The notes under the pieces are model-generated. The model ran no database searches and was not told the origin of the DNA. It was given only the letters and a program-made list of their open reading frames with translations. From Propionibacteriaceae bacterium (GTDB taxonomy: Bacteria; Actinomycetota; Actinomycetes; Propionibacteriales; Propionibacteriaceae): 50,518 bases of DNA. Positions 16,326 to 23,845 of this stretch are shown here, in pieces (within the stretch, counting starts at the first letter, position 1; each line of letters opens with the position of its first letter). Made by a program: the position numbers and the translations under genes. The DNA lies in the NCBI GenBank assembly GCA_031261485.1, contig JAISJO010000056.1, positions 1 through 50,518 on the forward strand. Direction: 5' to 3'.

Positions 16326-17141
16326 TCATTTTCTTGCTGTGATTCTGCGGAGGAAATCACAGGTTCTTTCCTGTTTGGGGTTGTCAATGACATCTTCGGG
16401 GGTGCCGTATTCGGTGATAACCCCGTCAGATAGGAAAGCTATATGGGTGGATATTTCGTGAGCAAAAGCGATCTCGTGAGTGGCGATGATGCTCGTCACG
16501 CCGGACTTCGTTGCTTTCTCAATCACATCAAGAACCTCGCCGACGAGTTCAGGATCGAGCGCACTCGTCGGTTCGTCGAACAGGATCAGTTTGGGCTTCA
16601 TGGCAAAGGCACGCGCAATGGCAACGCGTTGCTGCATCCCGCCGGACAACTCGGTTGGGTATAAATCGCCCTTGTCTGCCAAGCCGACCGTGTCTAGCCA
16701 TTCCAGTGCCAACTTCTTGGCATCGGCGGCACTCAACCCGCGGACCTGGGTTGGGCCTTCAGTAATGTTCTCCAAAGCAGTCAGGTGTGGAAAGAGATTG
16801 AAGTTCTGAAAGACCATCCCCACTTCGGTCTGCTGTTGGCGAATGAGTTTCTTGGGAGCGTGATAGAGCTTGCCGTTCTTGGAAATCAGCCCCAACACTT
16901 CGTTGTCGACGGCGATGACCCCGGCCTCGGGGACTTCCAGTTGTGCGATGCACCGCAAGAGAGTGGACTTGCCTGACCCGGACGATCCAATGAGAGAAAC
17001 TATTTCCCCCTTGGCGATATTCAGGTTCAGTCCGTCGAGGACGACTAGGTCGTGGAAACTCTTCTTCAAGTTCGTAATCTCAACAAAGAACTGCGATGTG
17101 TCTGTGACTGCGTTGCCCTGGGTGATCTGTTCTTCACTCAT
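16326..17141 (-). CDS. Polar amino acid ABC transporter ATP-binding protein (GlnQ type)
   Basis: ATPase subunit of 271 residues. Walker A GSSGSGKST, signature LSGGMQQRVAIARA, Walker B LILFDEPTSALDPE and the switch His in IIATHEIAFAHE are complete. The insert VLGLISKNGKLYHAPKK after the first strand pair, before the Q-loop (MVFQNFNLFPH), matches amino-acid-type ATPases. The start overlaps the permease stop in an ATGA. Works with the neighbouring permease and binding protein. Confidence 0.94.
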   Translation of the reverse strand: MSEEQITQGNAVTDTSQFFVEITNLKKSFHDLVVLDGLNLNIAKGEIVSLIGSSGSGKSTLLRCIAQLEVPEAGVIAVDNEVLGLISKNGKLYHAPKKLIRQQQTEVGMVFQNFNLFPHLTALENITEGPTQVRGLSAADAKKLALEWLDTVGLADKGDLYPTELSGGMQQRVAIARAFAMKPKLILFDEPTSALDPELVGEVLDVIEKATKSGVTSIIATHEIAFAHEISTHIAFLSDGVITEYGTPEDVIDNPKQERTCDFLRRITARK

Positions 17142-18124
17142 GCGAGGCCGCCTTGAACAACGGGGGATGCTTCACGCATGACAGGAACTTTGACATGTTT
17201 TGTGGCGACCAACTTCACCGATTCGCGCGCACGGTTGGTGCGCTTGGCCTTGGTCCGCGTGTTGATCAGGCGTTCCAACTGGATCTGAAGCACTGAGGTG
17301 ATCGATGTGATGATGATGTACCAGATGGTGGCGACCATCAGTAATGGTGCAATGCGGAAGTTGTTGGCCGAGATGAGTTGTGTGGCGTAGAGCAAATCGC
17401 TGATTGCGAGGACGGAAACGATTGACGTGCCCTTGATGAGTTCCACAAGCATATTCCCTAGTGAGGGAACGATAGCAATCAAAGACTGCGGCAAGACGAT
17501 CTTGGTGGCAATCCGGAAATCGCTGAGGCCGAGCACCTTGCCAGCCTGGGTCTGCTCCTTCGGGACTGAAATAATCCCGCCACGAATAATCTCGGAAGCC
17601 GTCGCGATAAGCGGTAATCCCAGCCCGAGAATGGCGGCCGTCTCTTTGGAAATAAGGTCAACCAAGTTGATCGTGACTGATCCAAAGAAGGGAAGGTTAA
17701 TGTCAAACGTACGGACGAAGTAACCGATATTGAACCAGAACAGCAACTGCACGAGCCAGGGTATGGAGCGGAATATCCAGACGTAAGCCCAGGCTAACCA
17801 TTTGAGTACCGGATTTTCAGAGAGCCTGACCATGGCCAATCCAAAGCCAAAGACCAGCGAGATGACCATGATGACTGCCGTGAGCCACAAGGTGAATTTC
17901 AGACCGTCCAGAACCTTATGGAAGAAGAAATACTGCGCGAAGACACCCCACTCAAACGCTGGATTGATCGCGCACTGGTAAAGCAGACCCATGAGAAGGG
18001 CCACCACAATGGCGGCGGAAGTGATGCGCCCGATGCGGATCTTTCGAGTAATCCCGGTCACAGACTCCTGCGTCACAGCACGCTCGAAGCTCAGGGGTTC
18101 TACTCGGCTAGGTGCTCCAGCCAT
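17138..18124 (-). CDS. Amino acid ABC transporter permease (HisM/GlnP type)
   Basis: Integral membrane subunit, 328 residues from ATG 18124, which follows CGGAGGAAAGAGACC; the frame is open upstream to 18187 but lacks a ribosome site there. A cytoplasmic N-terminus of about 45 residues leads into a first membrane segment, then a second (LWLTAVIMVISLVFGFGLAM) and the BPD-transport domain with the EAA loop (EIIRGGIISVPKEQTQAGKV and GLSDFRI). It is the first structural gene of the operon and has a long leader (about 158 nt) with a poly-cysteine ORF and a hairpin. Confidence 0.93.
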   Translation of the reverse strand: MAGAPSRVEPLSFERAVTQESVTGITRKIRIGRITSAAIVVALLMGLLYQCAINPAFEWGVFAQYFFFHKVLDGLKFTLWLTAVIMVISLVFGFGLAMVRLSENPVLKWLAWAYVWIFRSIPWLVQLLFWFNIGYFVRTFDINLPFFGSVTINLVDLISKETAAILGLGLPLIATASEIIRGGIISVPKEQTQAGKVLGLSDFRIATKIVLPQSLIAIVPSLGNMLVELIKGTSIVSVLAISDLLYATQLISANNFRIAPLLMVATIWYIIITSITSVLQIQLERLINTRTKAKRTNRARESVKLVATKHVKVPVMREASPVVQGGLA

Positions 18125-18171
18125 GGTCTCTTTCCTCCGATGAATGGGTGTGGGTTCTTGTGCATGAGAAA

Positions 18172-18193
18172 GGCGACTCTTCCCCAAGTCGCC
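18172..18193 (-). terminator. Attenuator-like hairpin in the amino acid importer leader
   Basis: Perfect 7-bp stem GGCGACT-TGGGGAAG-AGTCGCC followed by TTTCTC on the minus strand, 20 bp after the stop of the poly-cysteine leader ORF and about 50 bp before the permease start. A stem followed by a pyrimidine/T-rich stretch in a leader, just after a regulatory ORF, is the expected place for an attenuator. I did not find a convincing antiterminator by eye. Confidence 0.5.
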
Positions 18194-18213
18194 GCAGTCT
18201 TTGTTATGGCTTA

Positions 18214-18282
18214 TCAGCTAAGACAACAGCCGGACTCAGGCAGGCAACAGCAACACTTCGTTGAGGCAACCGGGATGAGCAC
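18214..18282 (-). CDS. Leaderless poly-cysteine leader peptide (22 aa), putative cysteine attenuator
   Basis: A 22-codon ORF beginning with GTG exactly where transcription should start: the -10 TACGAT ends at 18289, six bases before the GTG at 18282. The peptide begins MLIPVASTK, then four consecutive Cys codons (TGT TGC TGT TGC), LPESG, two more Cys codons (TGT TGT), and ends Leu-Ser-TGA. Six Cys in 22 residues is far from chance. In mycobacteria, leaderless poly-cysteine short ORFs attenuate downstream sulfur and cysteine genes by ribosome stalling when Cys-tRNA is low; this ORF has the same design and stands before an amino acid importer and a dipeptidase. An in-frame-shifted ATG at 18290 overlaps the -10 and cannot be used from this promoter. 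Confidence 0.75.
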   Translation of the reverse strand: MLIPVASTKCCCCLPESGCCLS

Positions 18283-18288
18283 GCGAGC

Positions 18289-18316
18289 ATCGTAGCATGG
18301 AACTTTTTCGTGTCAA
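18289..18316 (-). promoter_or_regulatory. Promoter of the leader peptide / amino acid importer operon
   Basis: Minus-strand TTGACA (18316-18311), a 16-bp spacer and TACGAT (18294-18289). A perfect -35 with a good -10 makes this one of the clearest promoters in the window. The predicted start point falls on or next to the GTG of the leader ORF. It diverges from the aldolase-like gene at 18426. Confidence 0.75.
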
Positions 18317-18425
18317 TTTGGACTGTCCATATCCGTTTTTCGGGTGAATCTTCCTCCTTCCAACCTCGGTGTTCACGGACGCGCTAGGCTGGAATCACTT
18401 CGCAAACTAAGGAGACTTGCCCGCC

Positions 18426-19106
18426 ATGGAGTATCTGTTCGACACTGTCAACATCGAAGACATTGAGCGTTTTGGCTCGTGTTTCCCGTACACCGGCGTG
18501 ACATCGAACCCATCCATCCTCAAGAAGGAAGCGCAGGGCGAGCCGTTGCTGGAGACCCTGCGCGAGATTCGGCGGATCATCGGCAATGAGCGTTCCCTTC
18601 ATGTCCAAGTGGTTGCCCGTAACCGGGATGAGATTCTGGCCGAAGCTGAGTCGCTGATGGAGAAGGTGGACTCGCGGGTGTACGTCAAGGTCCCCACGAC
18701 CGAGGAGGGCCTGGCCGCCATGCAGGTCATGAAGACGCGCGGCATCGGGATCACCGCAACGACCGTGTACACCAAGGTACAGGGGTTCATGGCCATCGCG
18801 GCTGGCGCGGACTTCATCGCGCCGTACTACAACCGCGTCGCCTACTTCGATGTCGACCCCAAGGAATTAGTGTCCTCACTAGCCAAAATGATTGCCAAAC
18901 ATAATGCGCCCACCAAGATTCTGGCCGCCAGCTTCAAGAACATCACCCAAGTCAACGATGCTTTCATGGCGGGTGCTCACTGTGTGACCGTCCCCCCGCG
19001 CTTGCTCCATGCCGCGTACGGCGCTGCCGCCATTTCGAGGGCCGTGGACGATTTCACCCGCGACTGGCAGTCGGTTGCCGGGGACGTTTCGATTACTGAA
19101 CTGTAG
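18426..19106 (+). CDS. fsa: Fructose-6-phosphate aldolase / transaldolase-like protein
   Basis: Small class I aldolase of the transaldolase superfamily, 226 residues, close to the length of bacterial FSA. Asp6 in MEYLFDT, the TSNPSILKKE segment near residue 30 and the Schiff-base lysine in VYVKVPTTEEGLAAM (Lys88) are present, as is the AGADFIAPYYNR segment. ATG 18426 lies 11 bases after AAGGAG; a TTG nine bases upstream is too near the ribosome site. It should cleave or form fructose 6-phosphate or a related sugar from dihydroxyacetone, or work on another keto sugar. Monocistronic and divergent from the importer operon. Confidence 0.85.
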   Translation: MEYLFDTVNIEDIERFGSCFPYTGVTSNPSILKKEAQGEPLLETLREIRRIIGNERSLHVQVVARNRDEILAEAESLMEKVDSRVYVKVPTTEEGLAAMQVMKTRGIGITATTVYTKVQGFMAIAAGADFIAPYYNRVAYFDVDPKELVSSLAKMIAKHNAPTKILAASFKNITQVNDAFMAGAHCVTVPPRLLHAAYGAAAISRAVDDFTRDWQSVAGDVSITEL

Positions 19107-19162
19107 GCGTCCTCGCGGAGTTACCTTAGAGACATGCGTCAGCGACGTTTCTACATTGTGTC

Positions 19163-19184
19163 TTGCCCTAGCGCTGTAGGGCAA
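19163..19184. terminator. Hairpin between aldolase-like gene and toxin gene
   Basis: TTGCCCTA-GCGCTG-TAGGGCAA, a perfect 8-bp stem in the 92-bp gap between convergent genes. No T-run; probably an mRNA end for one or both. Confidence 0.45.
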
Positions 19185-19198
19185 CCCGATGTCAGATC

Positions 19199-19558
19199 TT
19201 AGGGGAGGTCCAGCAGACCGGACAGCACGGTTCGCACATACTGCAACGTCTCCATGTCAACCTCGCCCAACCGGTGTTCGAAACGCGACAAAGCCATTGC
19301 TCGTATGGCGCGCACAACAATGACTGAGTCTGACTGTAGCCCGGTGCTCGGTGAAGCGGCTAATGATGGCCTCGTGGGAGTCTCGGGCAAAGAGGCCGAC
19401 AGCGGCACCATGATGACAAGGTCGTACACAGATCCGCTGATTTGGGATTCGTGGGACAGAACGAGTGCGGGGCGGGTCTTCGTGGGCTCGCCGGGCTTGC
19501 CCGCTCCGAAAGCAGTCAGCCAGATTTCTCCCTGTTTGGGTAGATTAGTCGATGCCAT
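19199..19558 (-). CDS. Type II toxin, MazF/PemK family endoribonuclease
   Basis: 119-residue toxin from ATG 19558. The family features are clear: PKQGEIWL at the start, KTRPALVLSHE, then MVPLSASLP, the DSVIVVRAIRAM strand and a C-terminal helix VRTVLSGLLDL. MazF toxins cut single-stranded mRNA at short sequences. The start lies inside the end of the antitoxin gene (14-bp overlap), so the pair is co-translated. The longer open frame reaching 19729 is a shadow of the antitoxin gene. Confidence 0.9.
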   Translation of the reverse strand: MASTNLPKQGEIWLTAFGAGKPGEPTKTRPALVLSHESQISGSVYDLVIMVPLSASLPETPTRPSLAASPSTGLQSDSVIVVRAIRAMALSRFEHRLGEVDMETLQYVRTVLSGLLDLP

Positions 19559-19778
19559 CAGCCAACGTCTCTTCCCATAGCGCGTATTCCTCTGCGGCAG
19601 CAGGATTCTGAGCATCCTTGATTGCTTCTTCTCTCGCAGAGTCACGAATCGCGGTGAACAAGACCTCCCTGGAGAGGCCAGCCAGGTACGACGACATGGA
19701 CTTGCCGGTGTACTTGGCCACTTTGGCAAAGTTGTCTCGCACTGCCACGGGTACGCGGATTGTTGCAGTTTCGGTCAT
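19545..19778 (-). CDS. Antitoxin of the MazF-type toxin, ribbon-helix-helix (mycobacterial MazE-like)
   Basis: 77 residues from ATG 19778. The N-terminus ATIRVPVAVRDNFAKVAKY with MSSYLAGL is a ribbon-helix-helix pattern; the C-terminus EYALWEETLADGID resembles the toxin-binding tail of actinobacterial MazE proteins. There is no ribosome site; instead a -10 TACAAT lies six bases before the ATG, so the mRNA is probably leaderless. The next upstream in-frame ATG (19841) lies before that promoter and has no ribosome site. Confidence 0.85.
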   Translation of the reverse strand: MTETATIRVPVAVRDNFAKVAKYTGKSMSSYLAGLSREVLFTAIRDSAREEAIKDAQNPAAAEEYALWEETLADGID

Positions 19779-19798
19779 AGCGCTATTGTACAGCGCCA
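19778..19798 (-). promoter_or_regulatory. Promoter/operator of the MazEF-type module
   Basis: Minus-strand -10 TACAAT (19790-19785) with TTGTGG 18 bp further upstream as a weak -35. The -10 is framed by an imperfect inverted repeat (TGGCGCT and AGCGCTA, arms matching in 6 of 7 positions), with one arm reaching the ATG. Binding by the antitoxin would cover the promoter. Confidence 0.5.
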
Positions 19799-19909
19799 CT
19801 GGGAGGAGCCACAAGAGGGTGGTACCCGTCTCGTGGCACATACAAACCCGGCATTGCGGCGACCTCGCAGAGTAAGGTGTTGCACGGCATCAGGAACCAA
19901 GGAGGCACC

Positions 19910-20824
19910 ATGGGGCATTCGCTTTTCGACCAGTTCAGGCTCACCGTTTTGGAGCACCAACTCGGGGTGTACGGGGTCCATGTCCACGTCGATGGACAGC
20001 CCGACATCGAGCATCGCTTCCGCGCTGATGACCGTGTGCATCTGTGGTCGGCTAGCAAGACCTTTACCTCTCTAGCTGTCGGGATGTGCGTTGATGAGGG
20101 GCGTTTTACCTTGTCGGACAAGATATTGGACCACTTCGGGTCGTGCCGAAGCATCGCCGCTCCTGGGTCTCAGGACATCACTGTACGCGATTTGCTCCAT
20201 ATGCAGCCGGGCAAGGAGTATGCTCTGTTCCAGGAGACAGACGAGTCCGTTCTGGGAGTGACCGACTGGGCCGAGTTGTTCTTCGCGGGCGAACTGAAGA
20301 CCACCCCGGGCACGCACTTCTTCTACGCCAACGCCTGCACGTACATGCTGGGCCGCCTCGTCGAAGCAACCTCTGGGACTCGCCTGCGAGATTATCTCCT
20401 GCCGCGCCTGTTCAATCCGCTGCACATCCCCAACCCGCAGTGGCAGACCTGCCCCGGCGGCCACAACACCGGCGCCTTCGGTTTACATCTGACAACTTCC
20501 GAGTTGGCGCGCATGGGGCAAGTCCTTCTCCACGAGGGCGAGTGGGACGGGTCCCAGCTTGTCAGCGCAGACTATGTCAAGGCGATGCACACCGATACCG
20601 TCAGCACGGACCACCATTTCGAGGACACTGAATCGGACGTCGGGTACGGTTATCAGGTGTGGCTCAACACCGCGCCCGGCACTTTCCGCGCCGATGGGAT
20701 GTACGGGCAGTTCTCCATCGTCCTGCCCGAACAGCGCGCCGTCGTCACGGTCACGTCCCACAACGAGACATGTGCCAATGACATTGTCCGTGCGGTGTTC
20801 GCCGACATCGTGCCGAAGTTGTAG
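19910..20824 (+). CDS. Serine hydrolase, beta-lactamase/class C-like family
   Basis: 304 residues from ATG 19910, which follows AAGGAGG; an earlier start is not supported. The acyl-serine motif S-x-x-K is SASK at residues 47-50, and a YAN motif (FFYANACTYML) near residue 143 supplies the Tyr. The C-terminal region VGYGYQVWLNTAPGTFRADGMYGQ is typical of the class C beta-lactamase-related hydrolases. No signal peptide, so it is probably cytoplasmic and more likely an esterase or peptidase than a resistance enzyme. Confidence 0.85.
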   Translation: MGHSLFDQFRLTVLEHQLGVYGVHVHVDGQPDIEHRFRADDRVHLWSASKTFTSLAVGMCVDEGRFTLSDKILDHFGSCRSIAAPGSQDITVRDLLHMQPGKEYALFQETDESVLGVTDWAELFFAGELKTTPGTHFFYANACTYMLGRLVEATSGTRLRDYLLPRLFNPLHIPNPQWQTCPGGHNTGAFGLHLTTSELARMGQVLLHEGEWDGSQLVSADYVKAMHTDTVSTDHHFEDTESDVGYGYQVWLNTAPGTFRADGMYGQFSIVLPEQRAVVTVTSHNETCANDIVRAVFADIVPKL

Positions 20825-20910
20825 CCCCTGGAGTGACAAAACCCGCAAGTGCCAACCCGTCAAGGTCGCAGGCTCGCGGGTGTGACCTGCCCCTCATATC
20901 CCAAGATTAC

Positions 20911-21052
20911 AAAACCCATCCTCAACCGAATGCTTTGTGGCCCCACGAACCGGTTGCGGATGGCTCATGTTGCCAATATCGCCCAAAAACCGACATTTCC
21001 CATCCTCAACCGCTGACTGGCGTCTGAATCGGGCCGTTTGTGGATGGGTTTT
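20911..21052. repeat. Four alternating copies of a CCATCC-CAACCG motif
   Basis: In the 359-bp gap between convergent genes the motif CCCATCCTCAACCG occurs at 20915-20928 (+) and 20999-21012 (+); inverted copies are CGGTTGCGGATGG at 20951-20963 and TTTGTGGATGGGTTTT at 21037-21052, the last pairing with AAAACCCATCC at 20911. The +,-,+,- order could fold into two or more hairpins. REP/BIME-like; no gene seen here. Confidence 0.6.
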
Positions 21053-21133
21053 GTGGGTGGGGTGTTCAGGATGACAATCCGGCCAAGTCAACACACCCAC
21101 CAACCACATACTTACCCAACTTACCCACCAACG

Positions 21134-21165
21134 ACGAAGGGCCCCCAGAATCGGGAGCCCTTCGT
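21134..21165 (-). terminator. Terminator-like hairpin after the sugar ABC ATPase
   Basis: ACGAAGGGC pairs with GCCCTTCGT over a loop that itself contains CCC/GGG, about 20 bp beyond the ATPase stop on the minus strand. No long T-run follows, but the stem is strong and well placed. Confidence 0.6.
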
Positions 21166-21183
21166 GTACTAATCGAATAGGGA

Positions 21184-22272
21184 TTACGAGATGCGAAGCT
21201 GCGACTCGTTGGAGAAGACGTGGGTCTGGTTGGGGTCTACGCCCAAACGAACCTTGCCGCCCTGGCTGGCATGACGCACATTGAGGCGAGCGACGATCTG
21301 CTGAGCGATGAGCTTGGCGTCTTCGTCGATACCGGCGAGCGTGCCGTAAAGGTAGGTGTCAGAACCCAGTTCCTCGACCACGGACACGTCCACAGCGATG
21401 CCTTGATCGGCAACTGTGAAGAACTCGGGACGAACGCCGATAGTCAGCGTCCCTTCGCCGGGAGCCTTGGCGAGCACGTCGCGGGGGACAGGAACGACAT
21501 AGTCGCCGACCTGCACGCCACCGTCGGTGACATTGCCGGAGATGAGGTTCATGGCCGGAGAGCCAATGAAACCAGCAACAAACAGGTTGTCTGGCTTGTC
21601 GTACAGGGTCATCGGGGCGTCGACCTGCTGGAGGATGCCGTCCTTCATGACTGCGACGCGGTGACCCATGGTCATAGCCTCGACCTGGTCGTGCGTGACG
21701 TACACGGTCGTGACGCCGAGGCGAACCTGGAGAGCGGCGATCTGTGTACGAGTGGAGACGCGCAACTTGGCGTCGAGGTTGGACAGCGGCTCGTCCATCA
21801 GGAAGACGTGAGGTTGACGAACAATGGCGCGGCCCATGGCGACGCGCTGACGCTGGCCACCGGAGAGGGCCTTCGGCTTGCGTGCGAGGAAATCCTCCAG
21901 GCCCAGGAGCTTGGCGGCCTCAAGGACGCGCTGGTTGCGCTCGGCTTTGGGCACATTCTGCATCTTCAGCGCGAAGCCCATGTTGTCGGCAACGGTCATG
22001 TGCGGGTACAAAGCATAGTTCTGGAAGACCATAGCAATGTCGCGGTCCTTCGGGGGAAGGTCGGTGACGTCGCGCTCTCCGATGAAGATTTTGCCTTCGT
22101 TGACCTCTTCGAGACCAGCGAGCATACGCAACGACGTGGATTTTCCGCAGCCGGAGGGGCCGACGAGAACCATGAATTCGCCATCGCCAATCTCAAGATT
22201 GAGGCGGTCGACGGCCGGATGATCCGAACCCGGATAAATGCGGGTGGCATCTTGGAACGAAACTGTTGCCAT
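21184..22272 (-). CDS. Orphan sugar ABC importer ATPase (UgpC/MsmK/MsiK type)
   Basis: 362-residue ATPase of the CUT1 sugar-importer class. Walker A GPSGCGKST, Q-loop MVFQNYALYPHM, signature LSGGQRQRVAMGRA, Walker B VFLMDEPLSNLDAKL and switch His in YVTHDQVEAM are all present. The C-terminal third is the regulatory TOBE-type domain (GVRPEFF..). No permease or binding protein adjoins it, so it may serve several sugar importers elsewhere, as MsiK does in Streptomyces; this is inference from its isolation. ATG 22272 has GAAAGG 11 bases upstream. Confidence 0.92.
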   Translation of the reverse strand: MATVSFQDATRIYPGSDHPAVDRLNLEIGDGEFMVLVGPSGCGKSTSLRMLAGLEEVNEGKIFIGERDVTDLPPKDRDIAMVFQNYALYPHMTVADNMGFALKMQNVPKAERNQRVLEAAKLLGLEDFLARKPKALSGGQRQRVAMGRAIVRQPHVFLMDEPLSNLDAKLRVSTRTQIAALQVRLGVTTVYVTHDQVEAMTMGHRVAVMKDGILQQVDAPMTLYDKPDNLFVAGFIGSPAMNLISGNVTDGGVQVGDYVVPVPRDVLAKAPGEGTLTIGVRPEFFTVADQGIAVDVSVVEELGSDTYLYGTLAGIDEDAKLIAQQIVARLNVRHASQGGKVRLGVDPNQTHVFSNESQLRIS

Positions 22273-22690
22273 AGTGGTATTACCTTTCCACGGGGAGGTA
22301 CGTCCCCGACGATCCGTTGTGGAGGGGTTATCCCTTCAGGGTCCAGTCTGTCACATTCCAGCCAAACGTCAAGCCTAGTTGAGTGCTGGTGCTTGTTTGT
22401 TTGTTCGGTCGTTTTGGGTAATGAGAGGGTATCGGCTTGTCACAGCGGTAAGAATTGGGGCGCGGGTCCAAAGTCCTTGCCGCCCCCGCTGGATGGCAAC
22501 AATTGGGGGAGTGCTGCCCGTCCCCTATCGTCATTCGGCGCGAAGGCCACCTGGCAAGCCTAAATCCTGCGCCCTGCGACCCAACTCGTCGCTAGAGCAC
22601 GATGACCGCCCAACTGCTGAGAACTTGCTCGAGAATGGGCGCGTCCTTTGGGAAATACGTTCTTGGCGGGTCACCCCGTACGATGGTGTG

Positions 22691-23680
22691 GTGAGTACGG
22701 GTGAAGCGGGTAGACCTGCCAAGAACGCCGATGCGGGCCTTTCTGAGGGTGCCGAAAGGACCAACCCCCCTGAACAGAGCGTCGAAGTGGGACAAATCGG
22801 TGATATATCAGAGGTAAACTCGCCAGAATTCGCTGAACAGGATTCAGCGGAGGTTGCTGAATTGGGTGAAGAGTCCCCTACTTCTGCTTCCGAGACCAGC
22901 TCGTCCGTAGACGCCGCCGGGGAAGACGCGACACTACCCACCGACACCGAAGAGGAACTCCCCTGGTGGGACGACCCGGCCTTGCCGTGGGCGCACAAGC
23001 CGACCCGAGCGGACCTGGCCTGTTGGGCGTGGATCGCAGTCGTCGGAATCTACGGAATCGTCATGCTTCCTCTGCGGGCGGTCCTCCTCGGTCTCAACCC
23101 GCCCATTGCGGCCATGATCACTGGCGGACGCTCGATGGTCGTCGCAACGGGCGCCTGGGTCCGGGTCAATGGCGGGCCGCTCGTCGTGTATTGGCTTGTC
23201 GCGTCCGTATCACTGGTCAAGTTCTCCTGGGTGTACTGGTGGGCCGGCAAGCTGTGGGGAACAGGCATTATCAATTTGTGGGCGGGCAAATCTGACCGTT
23301 CGAAACGTCGCGCCGAGAAGGCTGTCCGACTGACCAACCGGTTCTGGGTCCTAGCTGTCGTCCTGACCTTCCTCCCCATCCCCTTCCCCATGCCCATCGT
23401 GTACGCCGCGATTGGGGCGGCGGGCACGAGCCTCAAGAAGTTCCTCCCGCCGGTGTTTCTCACATCGCTGGTCTTCCAGGCGGGGTACCTCGCGCTCGGT
23501 TGGTGGATCGGCGAACCAGCGGTCAAGCTCATGAACCTCTACGCACAATACATGTGGTACGCGGTCCTGATCATCTTCGCTGGCATGATCGCCACATGGT
23601 GGTGGAGGTCGCACAAGGAGAAGATCGCTGCCGCCGAAGTCCCGTCAGCGATTACCTCAACTCAGACCGAGGAGAAGTAG
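22691..23680 (+). CDS. DedA/VTT-like membrane protein with acidic N-terminal region
   Basis: About 329 residues. The first 90 are acidic and Ser/Glu-rich (EEELPWWDDPALPW at the end) and presumably cytoplasmic. Four to five membrane segments follow from about residue 105. The segment LPIPFPMPIVYAAIGAAGT with the following SLKKFLPPVF resembles the signature of DedA/SNARE-associated (VTT) proteins, which act as lipid flippases or in membrane homeostasis. I chose GTG 22691 (GTG 22688 is possible): there is no ribosome site, but a -10-like TACGAT lies just upstream, suggesting a leaderless mRNA. The frame is open back to 22379 but that stretch does not read as protein. The 418-bp gap before it holds nothing else I recognise. 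Confidence 0.72.
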   Translation: MSTGEAGRPAKNADAGLSEGAERTNPPEQSVEVGQIGDISEVNSPEFAEQDSAEVAELGEESPTSASETSSSVDAAGEDATLPTDTEEELPWWDDPALPWAHKPTRADLACWAWIAVVGIYGIVMLPLRAVLLGLNPPIAAMITGGRSMVVATGAWVRVNGGPLVVYWLVASVSLVKFSWVYWWAGKLWGTGIINLWAGKSDRSKRRAEKAVRLTNRFWVLAVVLTFLPIPFPMPIVYAAIGAAGTSLKKFLPPVFLTSLVFQAGYLALGWWIGEPAVKLMNLYAQYMWYAVLIIFAGMIATWWWRSHKEKIAAAEVPSAITSTQTEEK

Positions 23681-23845
23681 GAGTCCCGCCAACGCCGTTG
23701 ATGGAGGAATCCCAGGGCTGGTCTGGTCTCCTGGCAGTAAGTTTCCGCCTGCGCCGCTGCTGGAGGGTTTACGCCCAGAATGTCCGAGCTCCATGAGAGG
23801 ATAGTTCCAGATGTCAAGACATGTTCGAGGAACAAGGGAGCAACC

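Noticed and set aside
18222..18290. ATG at 18290 as the start of a different leader peptide
   Set aside because: It overlaps the -10 hexamer and would not be in the transcript from the identified promoter; its frame also has no unusual codon content.
21220..22563. Long plus-strand open frame opposite the sugar ABC ATPase
   Set aside because: Mirror of a fully conserved ATPase gene; no independent support.
22379..22690. N-terminal extension of the DedA-like protein
   Set aside because: Open by chance for 104 codons but with Cys/Arg/Trp-rich, non-protein-like sequence and no ribosome site.
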